Part shown: positions 1-9,006 of the stretch, in pieces
How positions within the stretch are numbered: the first letter of the stretch is position 1
Layout: the number at the start of each line of letters is the position of its first letter
Assembly: GCA_020635995.1 (NCBI GenBank)
Contig: JACJYS010000003.1
Location: 155,001 to 219,000, forward strand
Length of the DNA stretch: 64,000 bases
DNA from: Chitinophagales bacterium
GTDB lineage: Bacteria; Bacteroidota; Bacteroidia; Chitinophagales; UBA8649
Reading direction: 5' to 3'
The notes under the pieces: generated by a model
Told to the model about the DNA's origin: nothing
Databases searched by the model: none
What the model saw: only the letters and a program-made list of their open reading frames with translations
Translations under genes and position numbers: made by a program

Positions 1-425
1 TAAGAATGAATCCATAATGAAAGAATTACCATTTAATTCTATTGCCAAATCAAAATCTTTAAAGCATCTTTATATGATTTCATAAAAATACATTTCATAA
101 ATGCTCTATAAGCTATATATTGACTATCATTGCCACTGCATTATCTAAAATATGGTAAACCTATTTCATACTTTCTTAGTTTAAATAAGGGCATTGCTTT
201 TGCTGCCAAAAGTATGCGTTATATGGTTGAATTGTTAATGCACTATCTAAATAGCATTGACGTTTCATAGATAATAAATCAGAGTTATCTATGCTATCTA
301 AATAAATAGACAGCTTGACTGAATCTTCATGCGTTAAAATACTATTATAATCATTCGAGAGCTATTTTGAGAATTAGAGCACGAGAATAATATAACAGCT
401 AAACCAAAACAGAAAATTTAAACAT
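1..425 (-). pseudogene. Decayed TPR lipoprotein gene (continues off the window)
   Basis: Reading the minus strand and joining frames gives a lipoprotein-like leader (MFKFSVLV, shift, AVILFSCSNSQ) with Cys in a lipobox. A TPR-type stretch follows: SALTIQPYNAYFWQQK, then AMPLFKLRKYEIGLPYF, then YIAYRAFMKCIFMKSYKDAL and DFDLAIELNGNSFIM. This is the pattern of Bacteroidota tetratricopeptide lipoproteins, where each repeat alternates 'A' and 'P' positions. At least four frame changes are needed within 425 bases; one is a run of four A where five would keep frame (cagcaaaagcaatg). The reading continues past position 1. Function is presumably lost. The alternative is indel errors at the edge of a poorly covered contig, because the neighbouring gene is broken in the same way while the rest of the window reads cleanly. 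Confidence 0.7.
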
Positions 426-654
426 TGTTTATTTTTATACAAAGTATTTTATTGTAATTGTCAAATCTACTCAAATTTTATTTGACCATTTATTATATCA
501 TTCACTTGTTTTATGTATTTCTTACTCACCAACTTCTATTATACCTTTCACCTTTTATTCAAAAGTATGAATAAGGAACTACTCCAACGAATAGCTCTTT
601 TCTTTTTGTCGGTTAGTAGTGATAGATATATTTATCGTTCCGCCATAAACCTAA

Positions 655-1799
655 TTATTTACTATTTAAGAGGTGCAGTAATTCATCTATCAATTGGTCA
701 TCTTCAACTTGAAAATGTGTTTTGATAAAAAACTTGCATTATACCTTATCTTCTGTGCACAAAAACTCTTTAAGTAAAACTAAGCCATTTTTCTCATACA
801 ACTTTCCGCTATCAAAGCTCCTATTCCATATGAAGTTGATGTAGAAAAGTAGATTCAATGTATAATTTTTTATCCCGAAAAAAGCAAATCTTCAGCTCCA
901 TTAATACTATTTTTATTTAATTCTACATCTTTCTTAATTGATTTATACACTATTATAGGATTTATCACTACTTCCACAAAATAGGTTGCTATACCTTCAA
1001 CTGCCAATATAGTTGATTTTTTCACAACGATACTTATCCAAAAATAATGAACAAACTCATGTTTATATATCTCTTTAGAATTTCCGGAATATATAATATT
1101 CCTATAGTTTTACCACCCACTTTATTCAATCCACCACTTGTAGAATAGTACATCTGTGGAAGATAATCATATCCTAAAATTTTAAAAAACCTCAACTGGT
1201 TCTCACATGATATATACAAAAATTGCCATCCAATTTTGTTTCAAACACACGCTCCATATCTTCAATAAATTGATATTGTTCTTAGCTTGTCTTTTATTAA
1301 AATCATCGTTTCTTTTTATTGCATACGTTATGTTTTTATAAGGAATCCTCCTCCAATTTTGTAAATAATATAAAGTAGCTTTATCAAAAAAAACTTCATC
1401 GTTTTTCATATTATAAGTGCCTATGACATTATAAATAGAAACCACAGAATTATTAACACTATCAGAATTCATAGTGATTGAAAACTTCAATTCATATACC
1501 TTCAATTCTTCATTTTCTGACTTCAATGACACTAAATTTAGCACCGTAACTGGAAAATAATCCGGATATTGGAAAGCCCACTTTATTTCTTCATCAAAAC
1601 CATCGGCAAAAAAATTAATGGTTTGTTCACTCCATAGTTCACTTACTCCGGTACCTGACTCAAATAGCAAAGTGTCAAAATGAACCAATATACTTCTCTC
1701 AACCTCATTTTTTAAAGTAAAATTTTGAGTAGTAAAAACCTGCTGAGGGAAAATAAAACAAACAATTCCCAAAAAAATGATTAACAAATATATTTTCAT
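655..1799 (-). pseudogene. Frameshifted secreted HEXXH metallopeptidase-like gene
   Basis: The first frame starts at ATG 1799 with a signal peptide (MKIYLLIIFLGIVCFIFPQQ) and runs open to about 1285. Reading then passes through a short second frame (QFIEDMERVFETKLDGNF) and a third frame (about 1219-1065). A further frame contains HEFVH at 1047-1061, followed 17 residues later by AVEGIATYF. HEXXH plus a downstream E in 'EGxAxY' is the zinc-binding arrangement of gluzincin peptidases (clan MA). Further shifts and one in-frame stop precede the last readable piece, which ends at the stop at 655. The protein was probably secreted or periplasmic, about 380 residues. I do not recognise the precise family. 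It lies directly upstream of the decayed TPR lipoprotein on the same strand, so both may have been one transcription unit. Confidence 0.65.
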
Positions 1800-1930
1800 A
1801 CATCTAATATAAAAAAATGTGGACAATTTCTGCTTCTCTTTATATATAAATATAGGCACTTTGAGATGAAATGTATTTATAGTTGGGCATTATACCAAGT
1901 TAAAGAAAAGTTAACTGATTAAAAACAAAA

Positions 1931-1958
1931 AAGCCATTCCAATTTTTTGGAATGGCTT
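1931..1958 (-). terminator. Rho-independent terminator of the OmpA-family gene
   Basis: A perfect 10-bp stem (AAGCCATTCC / GGAATGGCTT) has an 8-base loop. On the minus strand it is followed by a T-rich tract. It sits 22 bases beyond the stop of the OmpA gene and is AT-flanked on both sides, so it may work in both directions. Confidence 0.8.
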
Positions 1959-1980
1959 TTCTTATTATGAAAACTATATC

Positions 1981-3087
1981 TTATTTAGAAATAATTCTAA
2001 ATTCTGTTCTTCTGTTTTGTTGGTGTTGAGCTTCTGTACAGCTAACTCCGTCAGAACATCCGTTTACTAAACGAGTTTCGCCATAACCTTTAGCTACTAA
2101 TCTACTTTTGCTAATACCTTTAGCTACTAAATAGTCAACTACTGCTTGAGCTCTTCTTTGAGATAAATCTAAGTTTGAAGATGCAGAACCTCTTGAATCT
2201 GTATGAGAGTTTAACTCTATAGAGATATTTGGTTTTTCAGTCATTAAAGCGTATAATTTGTTGTCAATTACTCTTTTAGAATCTGCTGTTAAACGAGCAC
2301 TACCTAATTCATAATAAATTGGAATTAAGTTGAACTCTGTTAATTTACAATCCACTTCTTCCCAAACTGTTACACCACCTTTTTTAACTAATACTTGTTT
2401 AGCTACATCTTCGTAAGTAGCTGCCACAGTTTCTTCTGTAGTGTAAGCATCTTTTACTAATACTGTTTTAGTAATAGTAGTATATTCAGCAGGAATTTCA
2501 ATAGTTTCAGTGTAAGCTTCTTTTGTTATTCTTTCTTTTTTAATTTTTGCCATTTTATTAGGAATAGCAACTGAAGTAGTTGTTGCATCGGTATCTAATT
2601 TTTTTGTAGGTATTGTTTTTGTTACCTCAGGGTATTTTACATAACAAATAACTCTACAATCTTCAGGGTTTGGAGAAGCACAATCAGGAGATTTTGCTCC
2701 ATATTCCCATCCTGCACTTTCTTCTTCTACAACAATAGTTTCAGAGTTAGCACCTAATTTAGCCGGCACTACTGTTAATGTAGTAGCTGCTTGTTTAGAT
2801 TCGTAATCTTCGTAGTAAGTTTCAAAAACTGCCGGATGATAAACATACTTTTTAGAAGCCGGTTTAATCATTACTCTTTCTTCTACTGTTTTGTATTCAG
2901 CAGGAACTACTTTTAACACTTTGTATGCCGGTGTTTTTAGTATTTTTACTGTTTCAGTTCTAAATTCGTCAGGAGTAGTACATTTAACGTAACATTTTCC
3001 TGTTTCAGGGTTTGTAGGCAAATCTTGAGCTAATAAGCTAGATACTGCCATGAACGCTGGGGCTAATAGAATAAATAATTTTTTCAT
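1981..3087 (-). CDS. OmpA-family outer-membrane/peptidoglycan-anchoring protein
   Basis: 368 residues. A signal peptide (about 1-20, ending SSLLAQ) is followed by about 230 residues of low-complexity beta-type sequence with imperfect repeats of the form 'PAeYkTveerVmiK' (around 60-75 and 195-235). The C-terminal OmpA domain spans about 250-368, with the characteristic NSHTDSRGSASSNLDLSQRRA and 'VDYLVAKGI..R....GYGE' segments that bind peptidoglycan. Two Cys (GCSDGVSCTE) lie in the terminal loop, as in other Bacteroidota OmpA domains. It is a single gene with its own terminator. Role inferred: linking the outer membrane to the cell wall. The N-terminal half matches no domain I know. Confidence 0.9.
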   Translation of the reverse strand: MKKLFILLAPAFMAVSSLLAQDLPTNPETGKCYVKCTTPDEFRTETVKILKTPAYKVLKVVPAEYKTVEERVMIKPASKKYVYHPAVFETYYEDYESKQAATTLTVVPAKLGANSETIVVEEESAGWEYGAKSPDCASPNPEDCRVICYVKYPEVTKTIPTKKLDTDATTTSVAIPNKMAKIKKERITKEAYTETIEIPAEYTTITKTVLVKDAYTTEETVAATYEDVAKQVLVKKGGVTVWEEVDCKLTEFNLIPIYYELGSARLTADSKRVIDNKLYALMTEKPNISIELNSHTDSRGSASSNLDLSQRRAQAVVDYLVAKGISKSRLVAKGYGETRLVNGCSDGVSCTEAQHQQNRRTEFRIISK

Positions 3088-3184
3088 TTGATTTATTGTT
3101 TTTTTTAGTTAAAAAATTTAAAACACCTTTAACAAACACTATGCCAAACAAGACAAAACAATGCAGAAGTGCAAATTATACACA

Positions 3185-4576
3185 CTAAAGGTGTATAACT
3201 TCTCCATAAGCATCGGCTGTTGCCTCCATTATAGCTTCGCTTATTGTAGGGTGTGGATGTATTGATTTTAAAATTTCGTGTCCCGTTGTTTCCAATTTTC
3301 TGGCTACAACTATTTCTGCTATCATTTCTGTAACATTGTAGCCTATCATGTGTGCTCCTAACAATTCTCCATACTTTGCATCGTATATCACTTTTACAAA
3401 ACCCCCTTTTGCTCCTGCGGCACTGGCTTTCCCCGATGCCGAAAATGGGAATTTACCTACTTTTATTTCATAACCGGCTTCCTTAGCGGCATCTTCGGTA
3501 TATCCTACTGAGGCTATTTCCGGTACGCAATAGGTACAAGAAGGGATATTATTGTAGTCTATAGGACTTACATGCTCTCCTGCTATTTTTTCTACACATA
3601 AAATACCCTCTGCACTAGCTACATGAGCCAAGGCTGCTCCCGGCACTATATCGCCTATGGCATAATAGCCATCTACATTGGTTTTGTAATATTCATCTAC
3701 TTGTACTAAACCTCTATCTGTTTTAATACCTACTTCTTCTAATCCTATATTCTCGGTATTTGGTGTAACACCCACAGCACTCAGCACAATATCACATCCT
3801 ATAATGGTTTCTTTATCGCTATTATTATCTTTTACGGTTACTTTACAGCCTTCTCCGCTGGTATCTACAAATTCTACTGCCGATTTTGTAATAATATTAA
3901 TTCCTTTCTTTTTTAATACTTTAGCCAATTCTTTAGAAACATCTTTATCTTCTCTTGGTACTATACTATCCATATATTCTACCACGGTAACTTCTGTTCC
4001 TATAGCATTATAAAAATAAGCAAACTCAATACCTATAGCTCCAGAACCTACTATCAGCATTTTTTTAGGAGCATCTTTTAAAGATAAAGCTTCTCTATAT
4101 CCTATTACTTTTTTGCCGTCTTGCTCTAATCCTTTAAGCACCCGACTTCTACCGCCTGTGGCAATAATAATATGATTAGCTTCTAAAGTTTTTGTTCCTT
4201 CTTCTGTGCTAACTTCTATTTTTTTACCCGGTTTTACTTTTCCGTAGCCCATTATTACGTCAATTTTATTTTTTCGCATTAAAAATTGAACGCCTTTACT
4301 CATTCCTTCGGCTACATTTCTGCTTCTTTTTACTATTTTATCAAAATCAGTGCTGGCATCGCTTACATTTATACCATAGTCTTCTGCATGATTAATATAC
4401 TCAAAAACTTGTGCACTTTTAAGCAAAGCTTTAGTAGGAATACAACCCCAATTTAAACAAACACCGCCCATTGATTCTTTTTCTACAATGGCAGTTTTAA
4501 AGCCTAATTGCGAAGCTCTAATAGCCGCTACATATCCACCCGGACCACTTCCTAAAACAATAATATCGTATTTCAT
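3185..4576 (-). CDS. lpdA: Dihydrolipoyl dehydrogenase (E3)
   Basis: 463 residues, the usual family length. It reoxidises dihydrolipoamide in 2-oxoacid dehydrogenase and glycine cleavage complexes, using FAD and NAD+. Visible features are the FAD dinucleotide-binding GSGPGG at 9-14, the redox disulfide GGVCLNWGCIPTK (Cys40/Cys45), the NAD-binding IVGSGAIGIE near 175-185, the second FAD motif YAIGDI, and the C-terminal catalytic HPHPTISE (His442/Glu447). ATG 4576 starts right at the first beta strand, and a -7 promoter box lies 24 bases upstream. No E1 or E2 genes are adjacent, so it may serve several complexes. Confidence 0.97.
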   Translation of the reverse strand: MKYDIIVLGSGPGGYVAAIRASQLGFKTAIVEKESMGGVCLNWGCIPTKALLKSAQVFEYINHAEDYGINVSDASTDFDKIVKRSRNVAEGMSKGVQFLMRKNKIDVIMGYGKVKPGKKIEVSTEEGTKTLEANHIIIATGGRSRVLKGLEQDGKKVIGYREALSLKDAPKKMLIVGSGAIGIEFAYFYNAIGTEVTVVEYMDSIVPREDKDVSKELAKVLKKKGINIITKSAVEFVDTSGEGCKVTVKDNNSDKETIIGCDIVLSAVGVTPNTENIGLEEVGIKTDRGLVQVDEYYKTNVDGYYAIGDIVPGAALAHVASAEGILCVEKIAGEHVSPIDYNNIPSCTYCVPEIASVGYTEDAAKEAGYEIKVGKFPFSASGKASAAGAKGGFVKVIYDAKYGELLGAHMIGYNVTEMIAEIVVARKLETTGHEILKSIHPHPTISEAIMEATADAYGEVIHL

Positions 4577-4599
4577 TTCTTATAGTTTGTTTTGATGGC

Positions 4600-4608
4600 A
4601 CAAAGGTA
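4600..4608 (-). promoter_or_regulatory. -7 box TACCTTTGT of lpdA
   Basis: Matches the Bacteroidota sigma-A -7 consensus TAnnTTTG on the minus strand. It would place the transcription start about 15-20 bases before the lpdA ATG. Confidence 0.6.
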
Positions 4609-4642
4609 AGTATTAATAATTAGCTGTAAAAAAGAAAGTTTA

Positions 4643-6271
4643 CTAAACCATCAACGCATCCAAACTCTCTCCACTTATTACTATTACGCCCGATTTAGGT
4701 ATTGCATCTCCTCCGTCTGGCCAGTGGCTGGTAAGTTCATCTATACTTTTTGATTTTTCGCCAGGGTGTTGTACACTTAAAAATAAATATTTGCCACTTG
4801 GATGAAAAAATGGCCCTGTAAACTCAGCATCATGCGGAGCTGTAGCTACTCGCAATATTTGCCCTGCTTTTTCTCCCGTTCTTGGAATTAAAAACAAACC
4901 ATTACTTAGCATAAATTCATATTCTCCTTTCCCGATAGATGAGCCACTTACATCTGTTGTAAACCAAAAATTGCCTTTAGGGTCAAATGCCATATTATCG
5001 GGGCAGGAAAAACCATGCTCTTTTCCTCCCACTTGAAAAACTTCGCTTTTAAATGTTGTTCCTGTTTTATCTGCACTATCTTCTATTATTTTTACTATAG
5101 AACCATGATAATCTCCTTTAGGAATATTGTTAGTTAATGCTACTAAAACATCGCCTGTTACCGGGTCTATTTCTATATCTTCCGGGCGGTTTAGTTTTGA
5201 ACCACCAACTAAATAAGCCGCTTCTCTCAATCGCACTAAAACTTCTGTTTGGTTTTTAAAATGCTGTTGTAATACTTCATTTTCATTATAATTTAGAGTA
5301 AGCCATTTTCCTTCTTCTAAATTGGCTACATACAAAGTGCCGTCTTTTAAATCATTGGCTTTATTGGATACATATTTATACAAACATCTATCGTTAGAAT
5401 CATCTCCAGAATATACTACTACTCTACCGTCTTCTAATTGATGAACTGTAGCACACTCATGAGCACATTTTCCCATGGCTACTATCTTTTGATTTTCGCC
5501 CGTTTTAGGATTGCACTCCACTACCCACCCAAAATGAGCCGTTGGATAATCATAAAATTTATCCCAATGATAATCACTTGGCGTTTTATCTACTATTGTT
5601 CCGTTTTCATCGTATATATCTTCGCCATAAAACATATCTGTGTTTTCTTCGCAAGTTAAAATAGTACCCCACGGAGTAATACCTCCGGCACAATTTCCCA
5701 TAGTACCAATAGCACTATTAGTGTCGCCCACTTTTTCATCCCACAAAAAGGGAATTTCAGTATTTCCGTTTACTCTAATATTGTACTCGCTGTCTTGCAC
5801 TACACTCCACAAGCCATTTTGACTAAGTTTAATATGAACAAAACTTCCGCCTACTACATATCTTTCTTTATCCACCTGCTCTTTTGTTTTTTCTTCGTAC
5901 GGAGCATAAGTTCCCATAAGTACAGGATCTAAATATTCATGATTATTCCATAAAATTCCTTCAGAAGCATCTTCATTTAAAGGTATAAAAGCTATATAAT
6001 CGCTATGTGTACCAAAAAAATCTTTTGCACTTATTTTATCGCCAAAAGTTATTAATACTTCATCTTTAAATCCCTGTGCTAAAGTAACGGCATCATTGCT
6101 GTTAGGCACAACACTTTCAAAGAGGATTTTGGCAGCGTATTCTGCTGTTTCAGTAGCTTCAGTTGGTTCTGTTTTGCAGGCTTTAAGCAGGGGTGCTAAA
6201 GCTATACTTGACACACCTAATACACTTCCTTTGCCTAAAAATTCTATAAAAGTTCTTCTTGAGTAGTTCAT
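4643..6271 (-). CDS. PhoX-family (DUF839) phosphatase, Tat-exported lipoprotein
   Basis: 542 residues from ATG 6271; an upstream in-frame TTG would add seven residues before the twin-arginine motif. The N-terminus MNYSRRTFIEFLG is a Tat signal (Arg5-Arg6), and LLKAC (Cys32) looks like a lipobox. This suggests folding in the cytoplasm, Tat export and anchoring. The body has PhoX hallmarks: GNCAGGITPWGTILTCEEN (its Cys ligates iron in characterised PhoX), GFSCPDNMAFDPKGNFW, and LSVQHPGE near the C-terminus. Characterised PhoX enzymes are Ca/Fe-dependent alkaline phosphatases. Whether this copy hydrolyses phosphomonoesters is inference, and no phosphate-regulated neighbours are visible. Confidence 0.9.
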   Translation of the reverse strand: MNYSRRTFIEFLGKGSVLGVSSIALAPLLKACKTEPTEATETAEYAAKILFESVVPNSNDAVTLAQGFKDEVLITFGDKISAKDFFGTHSDYIAFIPLNEDASEGILWNNHEYLDPVLMGTYAPYEEKTKEQVDKERYVVGGSFVHIKLSQNGLWSVVQDSEYNIRVNGNTEIPFLWDEKVGDTNSAIGTMGNCAGGITPWGTILTCEENTDMFYGEDIYDENGTIVDKTPSDYHWDKFYDYPTAHFGWVVECNPKTGENQKIVAMGKCAHECATVHQLEDGRVVVYSGDDSNDRCLYKYVSNKANDLKDGTLYVANLEEGKWLTLNYNENEVLQQHFKNQTEVLVRLREAAYLVGGSKLNRPEDIEIDPVTGDVLVALTNNIPKGDYHGSIVKIIEDSADKTGTTFKSEVFQVGGKEHGFSCPDNMAFDPKGNFWFTTDVSGSSIGKGEYEFMLSNGLFLIPRTGEKAGQILRVATAPHDAEFTGPFFHPSGKYLFLSVQHPGEKSKSIDELTSHWPDGGDAIPKSGVIVISGESLDALMV

Positions 6272-6288
6272 TTTATTATGCTTTACAA

Positions 6289-6297
6289 GCAAATTTA
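6289..6297 (-). promoter_or_regulatory. -7 box TAAATTTGC upstream of the phoX-like gene
   Basis: Consensus TAnnTTTG on the minus strand, 18 bases before ATG 6271. It supports that start over the upstream TTG, which lies inside or next to this box. Confidence 0.6.
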
Positions 6298-6358
6298 CTC
6301 ATTGTTTATTAAAGATTTTGTATTAAGTGTATTATCTTAAAGTTATAAACCCTAATTT

Positions 6359-6607
6359 ATGTATAAACATTCCATACCAATTTTATTGCTTTTAATAAGT
6401 ACTTCTTCTTGCTCAAAAAAATGTAAGTACTGCGAAATTGACCATGTAACGCACTATAATTATAAAAGTGATATTGATTCGGCTTTTATAGAAAAAGAGT
6501 ACTGCGGCAAGGAGTTAGATGAAGTAGAAGGTGCTAATAATTCGGTAAGATTATACTATAAAGGCGATTCTTTAACTACAGTTTATATTTATTCAGAATG
6601 TAGATAA
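6359..6607 (+). CDS. Small hypothetical lipoprotein
   Basis: 82 residues. The leader MYKHSIPILLLLISTSSC ends in a lipobox-like STSSC, followed by SKKCKYCEID with a CxxC-like pair. The mature part is about 65 hydrophilic residues ending with another Cys (YSECR). It is convergent with the next minus-strand gene, with only two bases between stops, and divergent from the phoX-like gene. I do not recognise the family. The lipoprotein signal and codon use resembling its neighbours make it likely real. Confidence 0.65.
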   Translation: MYKHSIPILLLLISTSSCSKKCKYCEIDHVTHYNYKSDIDSAFIEKEYCGKELDEVEGANNSVRLYYKGDSLTTVYIYSECR

Positions 6608-6609
6608 GC

Positions 6610-7950
6610 TTAAAACACGGGTGTATCTATAAAAATACGCACATTTCCGTCTTTATCCTTAGATGTTTCTTTTAATTTTTGATATAATTCCGGTCGGTCA
6701 TAAATTACAAAATAGTTAAACGGATCGTTTATAATACTCTTTTTTATATCAGTATAAGGGTCGCCATCATAGTAATTGTACAATCCCATTTTAACTTTAT
6801 GTTCTTTCAAATATTTTTGAGCTATACCTCTATACATTTTTTCTACCCACGCAGGCTCGCCTATTGTTTGCCAAAAATATAATAGCTGTTCTGTAATTTT
6901 CAATTTTGCTAAAAGCTTAAATATCCCCTTAGGATTATCAAATAGAAAAGCAAAATAATCGCCCCAATTTACCGCTACACAGGCTGCTTTCATATTTCCT
7001 TCCTTGTCGGTTAGCATATACGCTCCCGTACTTTTAGAATAGTCTATTACCCTTCTATATTGATGATAAAACTCTTCAAAAGTGGGATATTGATTAAACA
7101 TATAATTTCCTCTATGTTCTTTACTTTTATAATAAAGTTCTTCTATTCTTGCTTTATCGTGGGTTATATCAATAAGTTGTTTTCTGTATTTTTCTCTTCC
7201 GTAAAGTAATGATAAATGAGAATTGCTGGTCATAGAAAGTATATCCCATTTTTTATCGTAAAATTCGGCAAGTTTAATTAAAGAGTTATTGATACTTTTA
7301 TTTTCTTTGCCCATAGTGGCATATACAAAATGTACATCATTTTGGTTAACTAAGTCTAACAAAATACCAAAAACAGTAGAGAAAACGCCTGTTCTTCTGT
7401 ATAATTTTTTGCCATTTTTTTCAGCTTCGCTAATTCTTAGCATATTGTAATAATAAGAATTATGGCGTTCTGTTCCATTCACTCCGTCTGTAAACTGAAA
7501 TTGATTGGCATGAATATATCCTGCTAATTTATATGCTTTTCTGCCTTGTGCATCTACGTCATCTTGCATAACATCTAATGCTACTACTACAATAGCTTTA
7601 TCGTTTATGGATTCTAAAGAATTAGGCACATCATGAAAATAGGCTTGAAAATTCATTTTGCCTACATTGCCCTTCTCATCTTGATGTTTTTCCGGTACAG
7701 CAATTACATCTCTACATTCTTCAAAAAAATCATCTATATTTCCTTGCAATCCAAAAAGATTGAAAATTTTATCGGCATGGTGTAAATAAGCTATAGGGAA
7801 AGCAAACATGGCTAATTCTCCATCAAACCGGTCTAAACATTCAAACTCTATAGTTTTGTAGTATAAATCATCTTTGCCTTCTATTTTTAGGTATTTGTCT
7901 GATTTATGTTCGTCTTTTGCGAAAAAATAATGGTAGGTTCTACTTTTCAT
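6610..7950 (-). CDS. Conserved-looking hypothetical protein, possibly GNAT-like
   Basis: 446 residues from ATG 7950; the alternative TTG at 7959 adds only three residues and falls in the promoter box. No signal peptide. The middle part (RRTGVFSTVFGILLDLV, then VHFVYATMGKENKSINNSL) resembles the central strand-turn-helix of GNAT-type acyltransferases. A later GNYMFNQYPTFEEFY and a second half that may repeat the fold suggest a tandem GNAT arrangement. I cannot name a substrate or a family. Cytoplasmic by sequence. Alternative: an uncharacterised Bacteroidota-specific family. Confidence 0.75.
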   Translation of the reverse strand: MKSRTYHYFFAKDEHKSDKYLKIEGKDDLYYKTIEFECLDRFDGELAMFAFPIAYLHHADKIFNLFGLQGNIDDFFEECRDVIAVPEKHQDEKGNVGKMNFQAYFHDVPNSLESINDKAIVVVALDVMQDDVDAQGRKAYKLAGYIHANQFQFTDGVNGTERHNSYYYNMLRISEAEKNGKKLYRRTGVFSTVFGILLDLVNQNDVHFVYATMGKENKSINNSLIKLAEFYDKKWDILSMTSNSHLSLLYGREKYRKQLIDITHDKARIEELYYKSKEHRGNYMFNQYPTFEEFYHQYRRVIDYSKSTGAYMLTDKEGNMKAACVAVNWGDYFAFLFDNPKGIFKLLAKLKITEQLLYFWQTIGEPAWVEKMYRGIAQKYLKEHKVKMGLYNYYDGDPYTDIKKSIINDPFNYFVIYDRPELYQKLKETSKDKDGNVRIFIDTPVF

Positions 7951-7955
7951 AAGGA

Positions 7956-7964
7956 GCAAATCTA
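7956..7964 (-). promoter_or_regulatory. -7 box TAGATTTGC immediately before ATG 7950
   Basis: TAnnTTTGC on the minus strand. Its last base is six positions from the ATG, leaving almost no room for a 5' UTR. Confidence 0.5.
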
Positions 7965-7980
7965 CACTTTTTTATAAAAA

Positions 7981-8006
7981 AAAGCTACCTTAAAAAAGAT
8001 AGCTTT
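7981..8006 (-). terminator. Rho-independent terminator after the LysM gene
   Basis: The stem AAAGCTA/TAGCTTT has a 12-base loop and is followed on the minus strand by a run of eight T. It lies 24 bases past the LysM gene stop and separates it from the downstream gene. Confidence 0.75.
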
Positions 8007-8030
8007 CTTTACACACACATCACAAAAAGT

Positions 8031-8957
8031 TTAAAAATCGTCAAATGGTTCAACGGTTTTTTTAGTATTTGGTTGGCTATCGCCCAATTTATACCATGTC
8101 CATTCCGCTAAAAATCTATCTTCTATAATGTTTAAGTCTTTAGCCGCAGCTTTAGAAATTTTAATAGAAATATTATTATCTGCATCTTTAGCAGAAATAG
8201 GTCCTACTACTTTTAAATATATCACTTTATTGTTCATTAAATTTCTCACTTTAGCTATTTGCCCCGAAGGAACATTATTTGCCATCATTAAATAAACATT
8301 ACTGTTATTATTTTCCAAATAATTACCTATTCCTTTATCTTTCATTAAAGTGTTATTTCCTTTTCCGTAGCTTTCAAAAAGTTGTTTGTAAAGCGAAGCA
8401 TCTTCACTGTTTAATACTTCATTTTCAAAACTTGGTTTAGCTACTTCTTTTTCTTTAACCACTTCTTTAACTTCTTTTATCGGTTTCTCTGGTTTTTTAT
8501 CGCCATTAACTGTATTTTTTATTTCTTCTACAGCTATTTCTTTTTCCACTTTATCTGTCAGCGGTTTAATTCTCAATGTTTGACCTATACTAATATTAGC
8601 ATTTTCTAAATTGTTTAATTGTATTAAATCATTAACTGTAACACCATATTCTTTAGAAATAGAATACAAAGTTTCCTTAGTTTTTACCGTATGTACTTGA
8701 AAACGGTTAATTTCTTGTTTTACCGGAACATTTTTTACGGGTATATTTAAAACTTGCTCAGGCTTTATTATTAAATCGTCTGCAATGGCAGGATTATTTT
8801 TTCTTAATTCGTCCACACTAATATTATACTTCTTAGAAATAAAATATAAAGTCTGCCCAGGCTCTACGGTGTGTTTTATTGAATTTTCAGTTGTTTGGGC
8901 TATTGAGGTTATTCCTAAAAAACTCAAAACAATTAAATAAACTAACTTTGCTCTCAT
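8031..8957 (-). CDS. Exported LysM protein (two LysM domains plus DPBB-like C-terminus)
   Basis: 308 residues from ATG 8957 (the longer frame to 9020 would precede the signal peptide MRAKLVYLIVLSFLGITSIAQ). Two LysM peptidoglycan-binding domains follow: KHTVEPGQTLYFISKKYNIS (about 29-75) and HTVKTKETLYSISKEYGV (about 87-135). A Lys/Glu-rich linker (about 150-185) leads to a C-terminal domain containing VIYLKVVGPISAKDADNN and 'ISKAAAKDLNI', which resembles the double-psi barrel of RlpA-like proteins. Predicted periplasmic cell-wall binding protein. It is divergent from nfeD, with about 50 bases between starts. Confidence 0.9.
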   Translation of the reverse strand: MRAKLVYLIVLSFLGITSIAQTTENSIKHTVEPGQTLYFISKKYNISVDELRKNNPAIADDLIIKPEQVLNIPVKNVPVKQEINRFQVHTVKTKETLYSISKEYGVTVNDLIQLNNLENANISIGQTLRIKPLTDKVEKEIAVEEIKNTVNGDKKPEKPIKEVKEVVKEKEVAKPSFENEVLNSEDASLYKQLFESYGKGNNTLMKDKGIGNYLENNNSNVYLMMANNVPSGQIAKVRNLMNNKVIYLKVVGPISAKDADNNISIKISKAAAKDLNIIEDRFLAEWTWYKLGDSQPNTKKTVEPFDDF

Positions 8958-8972
8958 AATTTCAATTTTACG

Positions 8973-8980
8973 TAATTTTG
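8973..8980 (+). promoter_or_regulatory. -7 box TAATTTTG of the nfeD operon
   Basis: Matches TAnnTTTG on the plus strand, 27 bases before ATG 9007, in the short divergent gap between the LysM gene and nfeD. Confidence 0.5.
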
Positions 8981-9006
8981 GTAAATATATTCCAATATTG
9001 TACCAA

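Noticed and set aside
513..725. 70-codon plus-strand open frame
   Set aside because: It lies over the 3' end of the decayed peptidase on the other strand, whose readable end (HFQVEDDQLIDELLHLLNSK) is clearly protein-like. The plus-strand product has no family features.
3804..4013. Plus-strand frame opposite lpdA
   Set aside because: Antisense shadow of a well-conserved gene. The same applies to frames opposite nfeD, menA, menC, the ScfR regulator and the antiporter.
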